Positions 1 through 20,700 of a stretch of 64,000 bases of DNA are shown here, one piece after another; positions within the stretch are counted from its first letter, which is position 1, and every line of letters begins with the position of its first letter. Origin of the DNA: Glandiceps talaboti (Eukaryota; Hemichordata; Enteropneusta; Spengelidae); assembly GCF_964340395.1 (NCBI RefSeq), contig NC_135556.1, positions 4,246,001 to 4,310,000 on the forward strand, given 5' to 3'. The notes below the pieces were generated by a model. It ran no database searches. It saw only the letters and a program-made list of their open reading frames with translations, and was not told the origin of the DNA. The position numbers were made by a program, and so were the translations under genes.

Positions 1-101
1 ACACAAAATGGATAACTACCAACACTCTTCTTAAATCTACACAATTCATTACATCATTAATTTGTTCAGTGTGTTACATGTGACACATTATATGTACATA
101 C

Positions 102-7455
<7,354 letters not shown>

Positions 7456-9169
7456 ACTGTAGTTTTTTATATGGAAGCAAGTGTTCGACAATATTCGAAT
7501 TTTCAAAAATTGTGCGCGATAAAAAAAAGTTTTTGTTTCGCCAGGGTTTTGCTGTATTTGAAGTATTCTCTCCCTGATCACTCTCTCGCTCTCTCTCACT
7601 CCCTCTAAAATAACGCTTAACGCCAAATCACTAATGTTTGGGTTCAGTTTTAAAGGTTGATGCAATGCGTTTACGAAATCGATTGAGTGGGGCAAATCTC
7701 TCTGTCATTGGTCGACAATTGTTTAATCTCTCTTCTGAAATAGTGTAAGGTATTAGTAACATGTATACCTGTGCTTATGTAAACAAGAGGAGCAATTAAC
7801 GTTCGTATCGCTTTTTTCAGGTATTTACTTTGTCCGTAACACATACAAAACATGAAGTGGAAGAATTGCTCAGTATTGGACTTGTAATAGGGATTTTCTC
7901 CATCATTCAAATTAGTTTAAAAGATATATGGAACTCAAACTGATAGCTGGTCTTCGATCAAATGGTCAATTAGATTATTTATACAACATAACAGCCTTTT
8001 AATATTTACAGCACAAAGTATTCTTCAATCGGATATCCGCTTCTATAGATGCTATTCACCAATGGTTAATTGACGTCAATATCTTTAAGATTAATGGCGT
8101 GTTTTAATTTTATCTGTTACGTAATTTCGAATTAATGTTATTGAATCATAGTGTACTACACTCAACTCCATTTAATCAATACTGACTTGAACTCCTGCAC
8201 AACAAAGGAAAGATAATGACACTAGGGTAATAGTCACATTCGTTGTTTGTAGTGGAAATCTTGTCAGTACTTTATTAATATTATTAGCCCCCCAAACAGG
8301 CAACGTCCGAATGCCATATCTCAGGGACCGACAACTCAATGCCAACTAAACCTGCCACGTGTTTTAAACGCTATACGGTACACGTCACTTAATTTTGCGA
8401 ACTTGACCTTCATGGCAAAGTAGCGGCCATATTTGTGGTAAGAAATATTTTCCCATACCTTAATATATTTAGTTGTTACAGACACCACATATATAGCATT
8501 TTTTTTAACGAGACCTTTTCTATTGTCTTATAAATGAATGTCTTGTGATTCAGAAGTTGATGTTCATTTTCTCCTGGAATGTGTCTGGGTTAACATCACT
8601 TTATGTTGTGTGAATACATTACTAGGAATAATGTTATGAAATTCCAGCGAGTTGTAAAATCATATGTTAGCCTCCAATTAGCAGCACATTAGTGTTTATG
8701 TTTATTTTTGACTAGCACCCTCATAGTGAATCGAGTGCAAATTTCACTTAAGTAACTAGCGCCCTCATAGTCTGCATAACGTGTTCATCAATTGTCTTTA
8801 TTTACAGCTTTTACACCTCAAACGCTCTCAGATGTATTGTGACCGACAAGTATGTTATCTTGGATCGAGTCGAAGCACTTAAGTAATTTAAGGTAAAATG
8901 AAATAAAATTTCGACCTACCTCTATATTTTCTGAAGTGATGTTATCGGAAGCAAACACTATTTTTTTATTTTGCCGTATGCATATATGGGCCGGAGACCT
9001 TTAAATGCAATAAAAACAAACCATATTTGTGAACCAGCTGTTTGTCCTTCAAAATTTTAATTCCATGTCAATGTTGTTTTGAACAACATGGTAAATTTAA
9101 AATTGACACCAAAATCATTTATTTTCAAATACTTTGACCACACGCTACCACAGAGGTGTCTTAAAGTCA
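7456..9169. other. No gene recognised
   Basis: Upstream of the channel's start codon. A (TC)n-like stretch lies near 7572-7608. Short open frames here, for example 7671-7910 on the minus strand, show no domain, repeat or splice context. A promoter presumably lies here, but no TATA box or other motif can be called with support. Confidence 0.4.
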
Positions 9170-9405
9170 TGCAGAAACTGCCATCAACTTAACAAGACAC
9201 TCTAAAACTGTTCTTCCAATCTGTAATGGCTGTACATCTGATAGGAAGAAATAAACAGCACAGAGACCTTTTGGAAAACAATGGGAAACCTGAACTAGAC
9301 AATAACACAGAATAATATTATAATAAAATAAAAATAAACAAGCTACCTACCCCACCTATTCTAAAATTGAGCATAACCGCAACCACAGTTTTTAGGCCTT
9401 AGTAA
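9170..9405 (+). mobile_element. Copy of a dispersed hairpin-type repeat (one arm only)
   Basis: AAACTGTTCTTCCAATCTGT...CTGTACATCTGAT...GAAACCTGAACTAGAC, and later TTCTAAAATTGAGCATAACC...TTTTTAGGCCTTA, match the right arm and tail of the element at 29590-30070, and partly 37800-37945. It is probably a non-autonomous DNA element. Confidence 0.6.
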
Positions 9406-10149
9406 AAGGGAAATAAATGAAAATAAGTGGTTTCCACTCAACATGTTTTTGAGTCCACCTTGTTGTGTAACAAAAGCCCATTGAATAGCAACAAAGACTT
9501 TCTGTGACGGGCGAATCTGTGAACAGCTATATTGTTAGTAAGTCAGCTCGTGCATACTATCCCCATGCAAAATGGACATTATCTACTAATTATGTACCAA
9601 AAATACTTTCAAAAAAGAAGAATTCATATGTGTTAAAACATAGATCACCCTTAAGTTTGTCCATGCCAAAAAAATATTTCATCATGCTGTTAAAATCAGA
9701 GATATGGGATATGGGATATCTTGTAGTGTTAAGTTGTCTTTGCTATACAAAGCACATACTAGCTACATGCTGTCTGAAATTCCAGACACGAATTGTATTA
9801 GATGTCTGGAACGAAATATTGGTGAGTAAAGAGCGACTTGAATACCAAATGGGGCTAAGTTTGAATCCTTCTTGGGATTTCATTTTTCCCTTGTTTGTGG
9901 TATTTCGTTATTGCCAGTTGTAACTTTATACCTTGAGCTAATGTCATCACGGACGACTCAAGTTAATTCACACATGGAAGTTTAACCCACATGGTTCACC
10001 CATGGACTCGGGATGCTTTCTATCATAAATTCCACGGTTCACCAATCCAACTGTTATCAGCTCTATATCACATAGGGCAGTAAGCCTGTCATTGGTGGAT
10101 TGATCGATTGATTAATTTTTGTGGTGAAATAAAAGGTTTCTTTTTCAGT
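9406..10149. other. No gene recognised
   Basis: A 139-codon open frame (9504-9923, plus strand) has low-complexity, generic composition and no recognisable domain or splice signals. I do not support it as a gene. Confidence 0.4.
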
Positions 10150-10680
10150 ATTTAACCACTAAAATTGAAAGAGTCCAGCATAAATTTCTCAACTACCGTT
10201 ATATTGGAAAATCGTTCCATATTTTAATAGTCAAAGCCAAGCTTCAATCTCGTAAGAAATTGCTGGATGCAGTCTTTTTATGTAAATGCTTAAATGGATC
10301 TTTTAACTCAATGTATATTGTTGCCAATGTTCCGTTTGATGTGCCCTCCAGGAATCTCCGTTCCATTCTACTCAAAGGAAAAACTCGTTTTTGCCTAGAA
10401 CGTTCATTTTTATCAATACCTTGCAAAACACTGACATATTTTCCAGTCTCAGTACTTTTAGAAAATATGTCCTAAATGAAATAATTGATTTGTGAATTTA
10501 ACGGAAGTTTCGGTAATTTTGTCTTCTTTTATTTTATTTTATTTTTATTTTTTATTAGTTTTGTAAATATTGAATGCATTTTAGTCTTTTCCGATTACTG
10601 AGTGTCTGTAAATGGGGTAATCATGTAGATGTCTCAAATAAATAAATAGATAAATAAATAAATAAATAAATTGATAAATA
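10150..10680 (+). mobile_element. Non-LTR retrotransposon (LINE) 3' part with (AAAT)n tail, copy 2
   Basis: About 107 codons are open (to the stop near 10473) and read IERVQHKFLNYRYIGKSFHI, then RKKLLDAVFLCKCLNGSF. This resembles the C-terminal region after the reverse transcriptase in CR1/Jockey/RTE-type LINEs (ERVQxKFLRYL...RRxxDxxFLxKxLNG). The 3' UTR ends in the same GAGTGTCTGTAAATGGGGTA...CTCAAATAAATAAATA tail found at 4404 and, inverted, at 61076. It is 5'-truncated; the last common ancestor clade cannot be fixed. Confidence 0.75.
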
Positions 10681-11080
10681 AGTAAATAATCTAAAACTTA
10701 ATTTATTCTTTCCCTGGCTAGTTTTTGTCTCTTCAAGATGTATATAGTTCACTCTTCATTGATTAAATAAAGACATCTTGTCAATTCTTCTTCTAAATCT
10801 TCTTATCTAAATAAAAAAAACACTCATAATCTTATAATTACCAAGGCATCGCTTATAACAGTTTGCTTTATCTCTTATCTTCTGGGAGATTATCAGACCG
10901 AATAAACACTCAGCCATGCACAAAACTACTCTCTTCTATACACATCATCGTAGTGGAATAAAGTAGTTTCAATGAATAGATGATGTCTGATCTTTCCTGT
11001 TTTTAGGTTTACGAATCTACCAAGACACCCTTTCAACAGGTCGGCATACCGTGGTCTCTATACCCACTTCTTGTCACTGT
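10681..11080. other. No gene recognised
   Basis: A/T-rich sequence between a LINE tail and a minisatellite. No open frame, repeat or motif of note. Confidence 0.4.
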
Positions 11081-11875
11081 CACCATTGTCAGATTCACAC
11101 CAGTGTCAGATTCACACCACTGTCAGATTCACACCACTGTTAGAGTCAGATTCACGCCACTGTCAGATTTACACCACTGTCAGAGTCAGATTCACGTCAC
11201 TGTCAGATTCACACCACTGTCAGAGTCAGATTCACACCACTGTCAGATTTACACCACTGTCAGAGTCAGATTCATACCACTGTCAGATTCACACCACTGT
11301 CAGATTCACACCACTGTCAGAGTCAGATTCACACCACTGTCAGATTCACACAACTGTAAGATTCACACCACTCTCAGATTCACACCACTCTCAGATTCAT
11401 ACCACTCTCAGATTCACACCACTGTAAGATTAACACCACTGTCAGATACACACCACTGTCAGATTCACACCACTGTCAGAGTCAGATTAACACCACAGTC
11501 AGATTCACACCAGTGTCGGTGTCAGATTCACACCAGTGTCAGAATCACACCAGTGTCAGATTCACACCAGTGTCAGAATCACACCAGTGTCAGATTCACA
11601 CACTGTAAGATTCACACCACTCTCAGATTCACATCACTGTCAGATTCACACCACTCTCAGATTCACACCACTCTCAGATTCACACCACTGTAAGATTCAC
11701 ACCACTGTCAGATACACACCACTGTCAGATTCATACCAGTGTCAGAGTCAGATTCACACCACTGTCAGATTAACACCACTGTCAGATTCACACCAGTGTC
11801 GGTGTCGGATTCACACCAGTGTCAGATTCACACCACTGTCAGATTCACACCACTGTCGGCTACTCTTCTCTTTAC
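11081..11875. repeat. Minisatellite, 17 bp unit (CAGATTCACACCACTGT) with 6 bp insertions
   Basis: About 45 tandem copies of CAGATTCACACCACTGT. Some copies gain an extra CAGAGT, and variants carry CAGTGT, CTCTCAG or CTGTAAG. Because of the unit length the array is open in several frames and produces long but meaningless predicted peptides rich in DSHHCQIHTTVR. Confidence 0.95.
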
Positions 11876-11984
11876 ACCAAATGTTGTAGCGAACATTCAG
11901 TCAACTATATACACTACATTCAAAGTCACTCTCGTACCGAGAACACACACTAAGTACTCAGGAATAACTCAAGAGACCTAGGTG

Positions 11985-12452
11985 TATGGTTCGCCAGTTT
12001 ATCTCCCAGATCGAGAAGGTAGTCATTTTCTTTCTAATTCCTTTCTGGCCTTTATTATCAAAACCCTTACTTTAAGAAAGTGTTTACATGGCGTGGTTTT
12101 CAATTATTAATCAACGATGTCATAATACCTACTATGTGATTGGACACAAGTAAACGATGACGTCATCGGTGATCAGTAATTTACAATTGGATCATCAGCG
12201 AAAATCTTACTTATCGTAAACACCAACGCCATATACTGTCATTACTCTATTCTGTGACAAGGCAATGACATTAGTTTTTTGCACTCAACTAATCACAATA
12301 TGTCAACGCCTAGTTTTCTTGTCGGTCAACCGATGAGAGCCGAAGGTTAAAAATATTTGTCTAGTAGCTCAGTTTTAGAAGTGCGTTTAATTTATTTTTA
12401 GACGATGGGACGAAATTGCCGAAATGATCAATATTTTAATAATTTTGGTCCG
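11985..12452 (+). repeat. Direct repeat, left copy (about 450 bp)
   Basis: Matches 14235-14662 over most of its length, including AATTATTAATCAA(C/T)GATGTC, CTACTATGTGATTGGAC and GGGACGAAAT(T/G)GCC. The two copies are 2.25 kb apart and clearly diverged. They could be remnants of long terminal repeats or two copies of a non-autonomous element; the sequence between them shows no retroviral-type gene. Confidence 0.7.
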
Positions 12453-14234
12453 TTATATATTTCTCTCCACCAGGAGAGTTGCCTCTGGCAACAGAATTAG
12501 AAGAAAATGGAAGGCGATGACATAATGTGTATGACGAAACCAAATTTTCTTTCTGCCAGCATTCAACTAAACTAAGGAATGGGATTAAACAAATATGAAA
12601 GTATAACAATAAGTAATATAATATTACATAGAAAACATTGTTTAACATATAGAGTATATTGTCACATAACGAAACTGTCGAAACTTCTGAAGTCGTTAAA
12701 CAAATGTCATAACATAATATAAAGTGCTTCATGGAAACCTGTAACTGTCAATGAATAAACTCACAATAAAATAAAAAGGTAACAAGAAAAACTTACAAAA
12801 AAATTGTTCTCAAGTAGACGGCTGTCAAAATCAAAGTGAGAAGTCTAATTAGTGAATAACGAAGACTGTCAGATGAAGACATAGTTTGTTACAAATCATA
12901 GCACACACTTCCCGTAGGAAATTTAAAGGCAGAATTTGTTGATGCATGCAATACTTAGTAACAGTATATAAGGAAGTTGACATGGTCACCCTCAAGGAAA
13001 ATAATTTGATATGAAATTGAGTGATAATGAGCACAAGTATTTAGAAAATGGCCTATAGCAATCTCTAGTAAATACACTCAGAAGTAACACATTTAATGTA
13101 AGTCACAAAATGTATTAGCATTCATGGTAAAGTAGCAGTTTCATAAGCAGTCACTGAATGTTGGAAACACAAACAAAAAATATGCAAGTCAGTATTTTCA
13201 TGATGGAATTGCATTGAGTGGCTATTCACCAAGTGCCTTTCAATCGCACAACGATCACATTACAAATAGCCATTCTTAATTTACGACTACGCAAACATAA
13301 GTGTCATTCATACGTTTCGAAATTAATGATCCCTTCGAAATTAATAATGCATTCTTGGATAAAACCATCCCAAAAATCGCATTGTATATACGGCGCGCAT
13401 ACGCGAGCTATCAATTCAATAACATCACAGTTGGTCAATTTGAAACAGACACGGTTACTATTATAGGATAAAGTCCCGATGAGTCAAGGTTTCACACTGG
13501 CAGAATTTTTGTAAATGAAAAAAATAGAGTCCGACATCAAACATTATTTCATAACGGTTAACCAAAACTAATGTAACTGATGTACACTCAAATTTGAATA
13601 CAAAATATCAAGTACGGTACCGTATATCACAAGCAGTAAATGCTAATATTAAATATCAAGGGATATCAAAGCCATCCAATATTCATGCAAGTTATTAAAC
13701 AAAAAACAGAGTTTTATTCCATATTATTTAATTGAACCGTTAGCTCATCACTTATAGTTTAAACAGTCTACTACATAGTCAAGGTGAGAAAAATTGAAAG
13801 ATTCACAACGAATCACAAGTGATTTATAATAACAGTCACTTGTAAGCAATGTACCGTATTTCTTTTCTTGTATTTTTTGGTTTCCATGTTTTCTTTTAAG
13901 TCATCATTTTCAGTTACGGTGATGATTTCGATCGCGTACGCGTGTCACGCATAGCAATACGGTTACTCCATCGTCACACACGAGGAAGACTCTGCTATCT
14001 AACTTATTGGGTGTTGCATGTCTGTTCCCATTCTCACAATGCTTCGAGCCATAATGTTCTGTCTTACAAATATACGTTGTCCGATCGCGAGTCCGCCTGT
14101 CCATCCAATTTAAAGTCAGTGGTGGAACTCTGTTAATTTAATATATGAGGATCTCAACAAACTACGTAAGTTGCAGCAAGTCGGAACCACAACGTAACAC
14201 CGTGTAAAATGATGGTGCTCGACGGGTTATATAC
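12453..14234. other. No gene recognised between the direct repeats
   Basis: 1.8 kb without a recognisable domain. Short open frames (13910-14136 on either strand, 13218-13466, 12436-12732) have no repeat or splice support. If the flanking copies are terminal repeats, this would be the decayed internal region. Confidence 0.4.
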
Positions 14235-14662
14235 TCTACCAGTGGGTCTATCACCAGATAGAGATGATAACTTCTTTTCAACATGTACACGTACAATTCC
14301 TTCCCTTTTTGTATTATCAAGACTTTTTTTAATTATTAATCAATGATGTCATAATATGTCTACTATGTGATTGGACGCAAGTAAACGATGAAGTCCTCAG
14401 TGATAAGTAACTTACAATGAGATCGTCGGCGAAGTTTTTAGTATTATCGTAAACACCAAAGCCATATATACTGACGTTAATCTATTCTGTGACAGGGCAA
14501 TTTAACTTTCAACTGAACACACTATGCCAATGTCTAGTTTTCTCGTCAGTCAACAGATTAAAGCAACTATTTGTCTATAACTTAATTTAGAAGTAAGTTT
14601 AATATGTTTTCAGACAAAGGGACGAAATGGCCTCAATAATAAATATTCAAATATTGGTCCGT
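14235..14662 (+). repeat. Direct repeat, right copy (about 430 bp)
   Basis: Right partner of 11985-12452. Both copies end near ATTGGTCCG. Each lies beside a different minisatellite (left: CAGATTCACACCACTGT; right: ACCACCATAAAAATACC). Confidence 0.7.
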
Positions 14663-14689
14663 GGCACGACTAGTAACCCCACCACTGCA

Positions 14690-15660
14690 AGACATACAGT
14701 CGTCACTACTATCATCACCACTACTACTACCACCACCATTATACCACTGGTATCACCGACATCACAACTATTATAACAACCGCTATCACAACCATCACTA
14801 CTATAACCACTAATGTCACCATAAAATACCACCATTTTACCACTACTACCACCATATAAATGCCACCACCATTATACCACTGCTACCACTATAACAATAC
14901 CACCAAAATTATACCACTACTACCACCATAATAATACCACCATCACTATAACACTGCTACTACCATAAAAATACCACCAATATTATACCACTGCTACTAC
15001 CATAAAAATACCACCACCATTATACCACTACTACCACCATAAAAATACCATTTTACCACTACTACAGGCATAACAATACCACCATCATTATACCACTAGT
15101 AAAACCATAAAAATACCACCAGCATTATATCACTACTACCACCATAAAATACCACCAGCATTGTACCTCTACTACCACCATAAAAATACCACCAGCATTA
15201 TACCACTACTAAAACCATAAAAATACCACCGGCATTATATCACTACTACCACCATAAAAGTACCACCAGCATTATACCACTACTACCACCATAAAATACC
15301 ACCATAATTATACCGCTGCTACTACCATAAAAATATCACCATAATTATACCGCTGCTACTACCATAAAAATACCACCACCATTATGCTACTACTACCATC
15401 ATAAAAATACCACCATTATACCACTACAACCACCATAAAAATACTACCATCATTTTACCACTGCTATCACCATAAAAATACCACCACCATTTTACCACTA
15501 CTACCACCATAAAAACACCACCAGCATTGTACCTCTACTACCACCATAAAATACCATCAGCATTATTCATCTACCACCATAAAATACCACCACCATTATA
15601 CCACTACTACCACCATAAAAATACCACCAGCATTATAACACTACTATCACTCCCTCCACC
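14690..15660. repeat. Minisatellite, about 36 bp unit of ACC/ATA blocks
   Basis: Tandem units of the form ACCACTACTACCACC plus ATAAAAATACCACCACC plus ATTATACC with many internal variants, about 25 copies. Strand-asymmetric: one strand has almost no G. Confidence 0.95.
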
Positions 15661-15712
15661 ACTAGTATATTAACACCAATGGTGACCATGAATAGCTACG
15701 GATACTGACGTG

Positions 15713-15776
15713 TGTGTGTGTGTGTGTGTGCGTGCGTGTGTGTGTGAGTATGAGTATGTGTGTGTATGCGTGTGTG
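15713..15776. repeat. (TG)n microsatellite
   Basis: Imperfect TG/TGCG/TGAG repeat of about 64 bases. The following 230 bases up to the receptor stop codon hold only 3' non-coding sequence. Confidence 0.9.
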
Positions 15777-16007
15777 TTTTAAATGAGAAATTCATATACA
15801 TAATGCAATATGCAAAATGCCTAATTATTTCGATTAGATACAAGTATACTTTTGTAGCGATATCGAGATATCAAACGTGAAACGTCACAGCACTTTTTTT
15901 TTGGGTATTTTCAGTTTTTCAGTAAAAGTTCAACTCAACTCAATTTGAAGAGTGGTGCCGCTACCTTTCCAATCATCAATTTTGCGGGCAATTCGTTTCA
16001 TTTTCGT

Positions 16008-17735
16008 CTATTGTGTGGATCGGCAAGCTGGTAGCAGGGAATCTACCATAAAAGCCAAGAATATAAGCGTTCCTTGCAGAGAATTAAACACAACAAATAC
16101 ATAACTCAGTTCCTCTATATCAGTGAACGCTTCGACCACGGCAAGAAACCAAGACAGGCCCATAACAATGAATAATTTCAAACATAGTTTGATCTGCTTT
16201 CGCCATCCACCGACACTGCTGTTCTTAATACCAACCGAGCTACTTCCCACAGCTTTAACAATTAAGATGCCACATATGATATTGAAAATAAGGATTGCTA
16301 TGATCGGAGCAATAAAAAATACTATCAGTGCCACTTCGTTACGAATCCAGCAGACATTGTCTGCACCGTAATCGATGTTTAGGTCGGTACATTGACATGT
16401 ATCTATGGCAACCAGTATTCCAACGACGACAGCTGGTAGACCCCACCCACATACTTGGTAAGCAATCAAGAACCTCATCCCTTGATTTACGTATAACGAC
16501 TTTTTCACGGAACGAAAGGTTCGACACATATCAAAACTTACGATTGCCATCCAACAGTAAGACGTTAACCAGGTGTAGTGGAGACAGGCAGCCAATGGAA
16601 AGCAGAGCTCTGGAAATTCATTGATTCCCATTCCTGATAGGAATAGCTAGAACCTGTGCAATTAATACAGATGTGACTAGATTAAGAATCACTTTCTTCG
16701 GGAAGGCATGCATTTCTTTGGATTTGCAGTAAATGATAATGTAGGCAATAAGACAAACGACGGATACCGAAGAACAAGCAATTGTCAGCCAAATTAACCG
16801 TTCATTTACAGAGACAGTTGGAATTTGTAGCGTAGCATTACCACAAACATAAGCAAATGCAGTATTTAAAGAGACAAAAAAGTCGCTAGTTTTGAAAGTG
16901 GAGCCCATGTGGCGGTACACGAGAGTGTTATCCTCTATATAGTATTCCGTAGCATTGAGGCGTAAGATTTCACTGTTATTGCACGCAGGCATAATGATCT
17001 TTGATGAATTAACCGGAGACTGAGCGGAATGATTGAGCAGTGCTATATTTGAATCGTAACTCACATTCCACACGTTTTGGCCTGCGTTAACAATGTGTAC
17101 GCATTTCATTAATATTGGGTCAAAATAGCTATCGGTCTGACATAACAATTTTTGGTTTCTCTTAAATGAGTTGTGTATGTAATCTAATTCCATCCGTATT
17201 TCATTCGATGGTGGTATGTCAAAAAGAATAGATAAAGAAAACGGCTGTTTGATAGACCTACCGATAGTAACTTTACCACAAACCAGTGAGCTCAAAGGCA
17301 AGTCATTACATATGGCACAATACATGTTCTTATATGAAGTGTATATGGCCGCTCCGAAAGTATTAATGCGAACTAATGAGAAATAAGACTTGCACATTTC
17401 TGTGATATTTGTGAGGCCTACTTCTGTTGTCTGGCATTCATTAATGGAATTAGCACATAGTCTCACAAATGAAGTAGAATTCTCTCTCATTACTGGAGTG
17501 ATATAGCACTCTGTTGAATCATAAGTCGAATTTGCATACTCTAAGATCTGCCAAAAGTTGAGAGCCTCAACACCAACCACTTCAGAATGTGGCCTTTGAC
17601 GAGACACTGGACACGTCCACAGAGCTTTCCAAATGTCGATGTTTGGACCTCTTATCCCATTACAAGTTGCACAGAATATATTACGATATATTGTGCCATC
17701 TTCACCAGTCACTGGGACAATTCTCAATAAATAGT
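16008..17735 (-). CDS. Receptor exon 2: ectodomain and seven-helix bundle
   Basis: Acceptor TTTCTTACAG at 17736-17737, then DYLLRIVPVTGEDG... through to a stop at 16008-16010. The first 370 codons are open to 16618, ending in an aberrant NGNQ-stop. The remaining 200 codons (FPELCFPLAACLHY... to the stop) are open in the neighbouring frame from about 16631. The overlap AGGAATGGGAATCAATGA holds the shift; one surplus base in the A or G run would account for it. Helix 2 lies just before the shift and helix 3 after it. Confidence 0.85.
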
Positions 17736-20700
17736 CTGTAAGAAACATAAACACACTTTATGATGACTTATTCTGTGACTCGTCTCCTTACGAATAGAGT
17801 CTATCAATACGGAATGACAATATGTCAAAATGAAATCAGGTCACCATATCAGAAGTCTTTAATTTTGTAAGGGAATTTATGCACCCACATACATACATAC
17901 ATACATACATACATACATACATACATACATACATACATACATACACACAGACATACACATACATACATACATACATACATACACACAGACATACACATAC
18001 ATACATACATACATACATACATACATACATACATACATACATACTTATTTATTTATTAAGCCGTGTACACAAGAAGTGACATTGGCAAGAAAATATACCA
18101 AAAGAAACTATTAAGTATATCACTGAAATATTTAGCTGTGACACTTGCTAGAGTATCATCTACAAATAAAAAAATGTACTTACATAGAGAATGATAATCA
18201 AATTTAAGTAACTGCGACTGTAAACTAAATAAAATGTCCAAGTATTCATCTCTTATCTTCTTAATTTTTTTTTATTTTTACACAGTAATGCACAGTGAAA
18301 TTCATTTCCAATACTCGAACTACACAAGGTGCATAATCTCTGTTTCCTTTCAATGTTCTTGTAACGGCCAGTTTCAATTGGCAATATATGATTTGAAATC
18401 CTTAATTTTGTAACAGCTATTCTATCAAAAGTGTTTCTAACAACAGATAAATATTTTTCACGTTGAAGAGTTATCTTAATTTTTGAATAAACATGAAGTT
18501 TGTTGTTGCTTGCCACAGATTTCTTCCACATGTCAATAATTTTTGTTTTCAGAGAATCTTTAACTTTCTTTAATATAGTAGACAATTTATAATTCTCACC
18601 AACTATAAAATGGGAACAGTTAGAAAATGAAAATACTGAATGAACAAAATCAAGATATATGGACTGGTGTTTTTCATGTAACCTCATTTCAAATTTGTAT
18701 GCATAATCAAGTAAAGATGCCTCTTTAACTTGTTTTAACCGAAACCAATATTTGACAACATTTTCAATAACAGTAATTAATAATGGAAAACGACCCAATT
18801 CACCTAAACATGCATGAATACATGATGTTTTGTTAACTCCAGGCCAATCATATATCTGCATGCTTTTATGTGTGTTGATTCAATACCATTCATCACAGGC
18901 TTAAGAAAGTATTCATTGAATTTGCCAACATCAACTCTACGGAATATGTAGGCACCCCAAACTTCAGATCCATATAATAATATTGGTTTGACCAAAGAGT
19001 CAAGGAGATGCAATTGAACATCAACAGAAGCTCCATTATGTGTATTCAGTACATTAGTGTAAGAAAATAAAGCTTTATTCTTCAAAGCCACTCTAGTATT
19101 TTTGAAATTTCCTGAAGAGTTAATGAAATACCTAAACAAGTGTATGATGCAACAATATCCACTCTTTCACTAAAAATAAAGAAACTATATTTTGATAAGT
19201 GGTTTAAAATTAGCATTGAACACCATAACTTTTGTCTTTTTAAGACTCACTGTTATACTAGTTTCCATTTGTTGCAAAAGGATTCAAGTAATCTGAGTGA
19301 ATGTTGTAAACTATGACTAGAAGTTGACAACAGTACAATATCATCAGCGAACATAAGGATCGGTAATTTTTTATCTATCAAAAAGGGAGGATCAATACAT
19401 TTTCTGTGAAGTAACATTGGCAAATCATTAATGAATAGGTTGAACAGTGTGGGGCTTAGATTAAAACCTTGTCTTGTACCAAAACGAGAAGAAAAGAAAT
19501 CAGTATAACCAGTTGACAGTTTGATACAAGACTGGATATTATCATAAATACACATGAAGATATTCAAATATTTACTACTGAAACCCTGTTTTGATAATTC
19601 GTAGAACACTGAATCCTAAATGCCAAACACTATCAAAAGCTTTCTTAAGATCTACCAAACAAGCAAACACGTGTTTTGATCTACTTTTTTGTTTGTAGTT
19701 AGTTAATCAATGTCTTTAAAATAAATACATGATCTGATGTGCGACAACCTTTCTGAAAACATATCTGCTCACAATTCAACAACTTATTCTTCTGAATGAA
19801 AATCTGAATTCGATTATTTAAATTAACACTAAAACGTTTACCAACACAACTACTTATAGTAATCCCTATAAAATTTGAAGGGTCATCTTTTGGACCAGAT
19901 TTATGAATAGGGACAATGAAACCTTTACTCCAAATAGATGGAAATATTTCACTTTTCATAATTGTATTAAAAATTTTAAGTAAAGCAGGTATTAGTATGG
20001 CTGAACCACATTTCAACATTTCATTTAATATCCCATCATTCCCACAAGCTTTATCTGATTTAAGTGTTTTAATTGCAGCAGAAACTTCGGTATCACTAAT
20101 AGAAGAATCAAGTATCTCATTAAAGGAAAAATCAAAACCATTACTAAGCTTACTCTTGACTTTCGCTTCAAAATTATCATCAAAATATTTAGAGCATAAT
20201 CCTTTTTGAGCAAGTGATTTAAAATGCTCCAACCATACACCAGAAGTGATGTTATTATCACTTGAATCTTTCTTATTTTTCTGTAAGTTAACCAAGTTCC
20301 AATTTTTTTAAGGATCATTTTTCTCAGCATCAGCAATAACTATAACGCAATTGCTTTGTGTATATTTTCTTATATTGAAAGAACATTCCATTTAAAACTT
20401 GAATCATTTGGAGATTTGTGCAGTAATTTTCCAATCCTAATGATCTCTTTCTTCAAAAGATAGCAGGAACTGTTATACCAAGGCTTACTAGTTTTCTTCT
20501 GCTTGTTATTCCGTGATTTCTTTCTGAGATGTTTACAAGCAGTGGATAGTATCAGTAAAGTCACTAACTAATGAATTAATACCAGTCATATCAGTTTCAT
20601 AATTCTTACTAAGTTATTGAAATTACATTTGACTACGGGATATGTCAAACTCTTGACAAAATGGTTAGGATCTGACCACACAAAAGATTGGTGTGAATCA

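Noticed and set aside
7671-7910. 79-codon minus-strand frame as an extra 5' exon of the channel
   Set aside because: Sequence does not match the family's N-terminus and no phase-compatible splice sites link it to exon 1.
9504-9923. 139-codon frame as a gene
   Set aside because: No domain, no splice context, generic composition in A/T-rich DNA.
11071-11981. 117-196-codon plus-strand frames
   Set aside because: Translation of a 17 bp minisatellite; open in overlapping frames because the array is stop-free, no other support.
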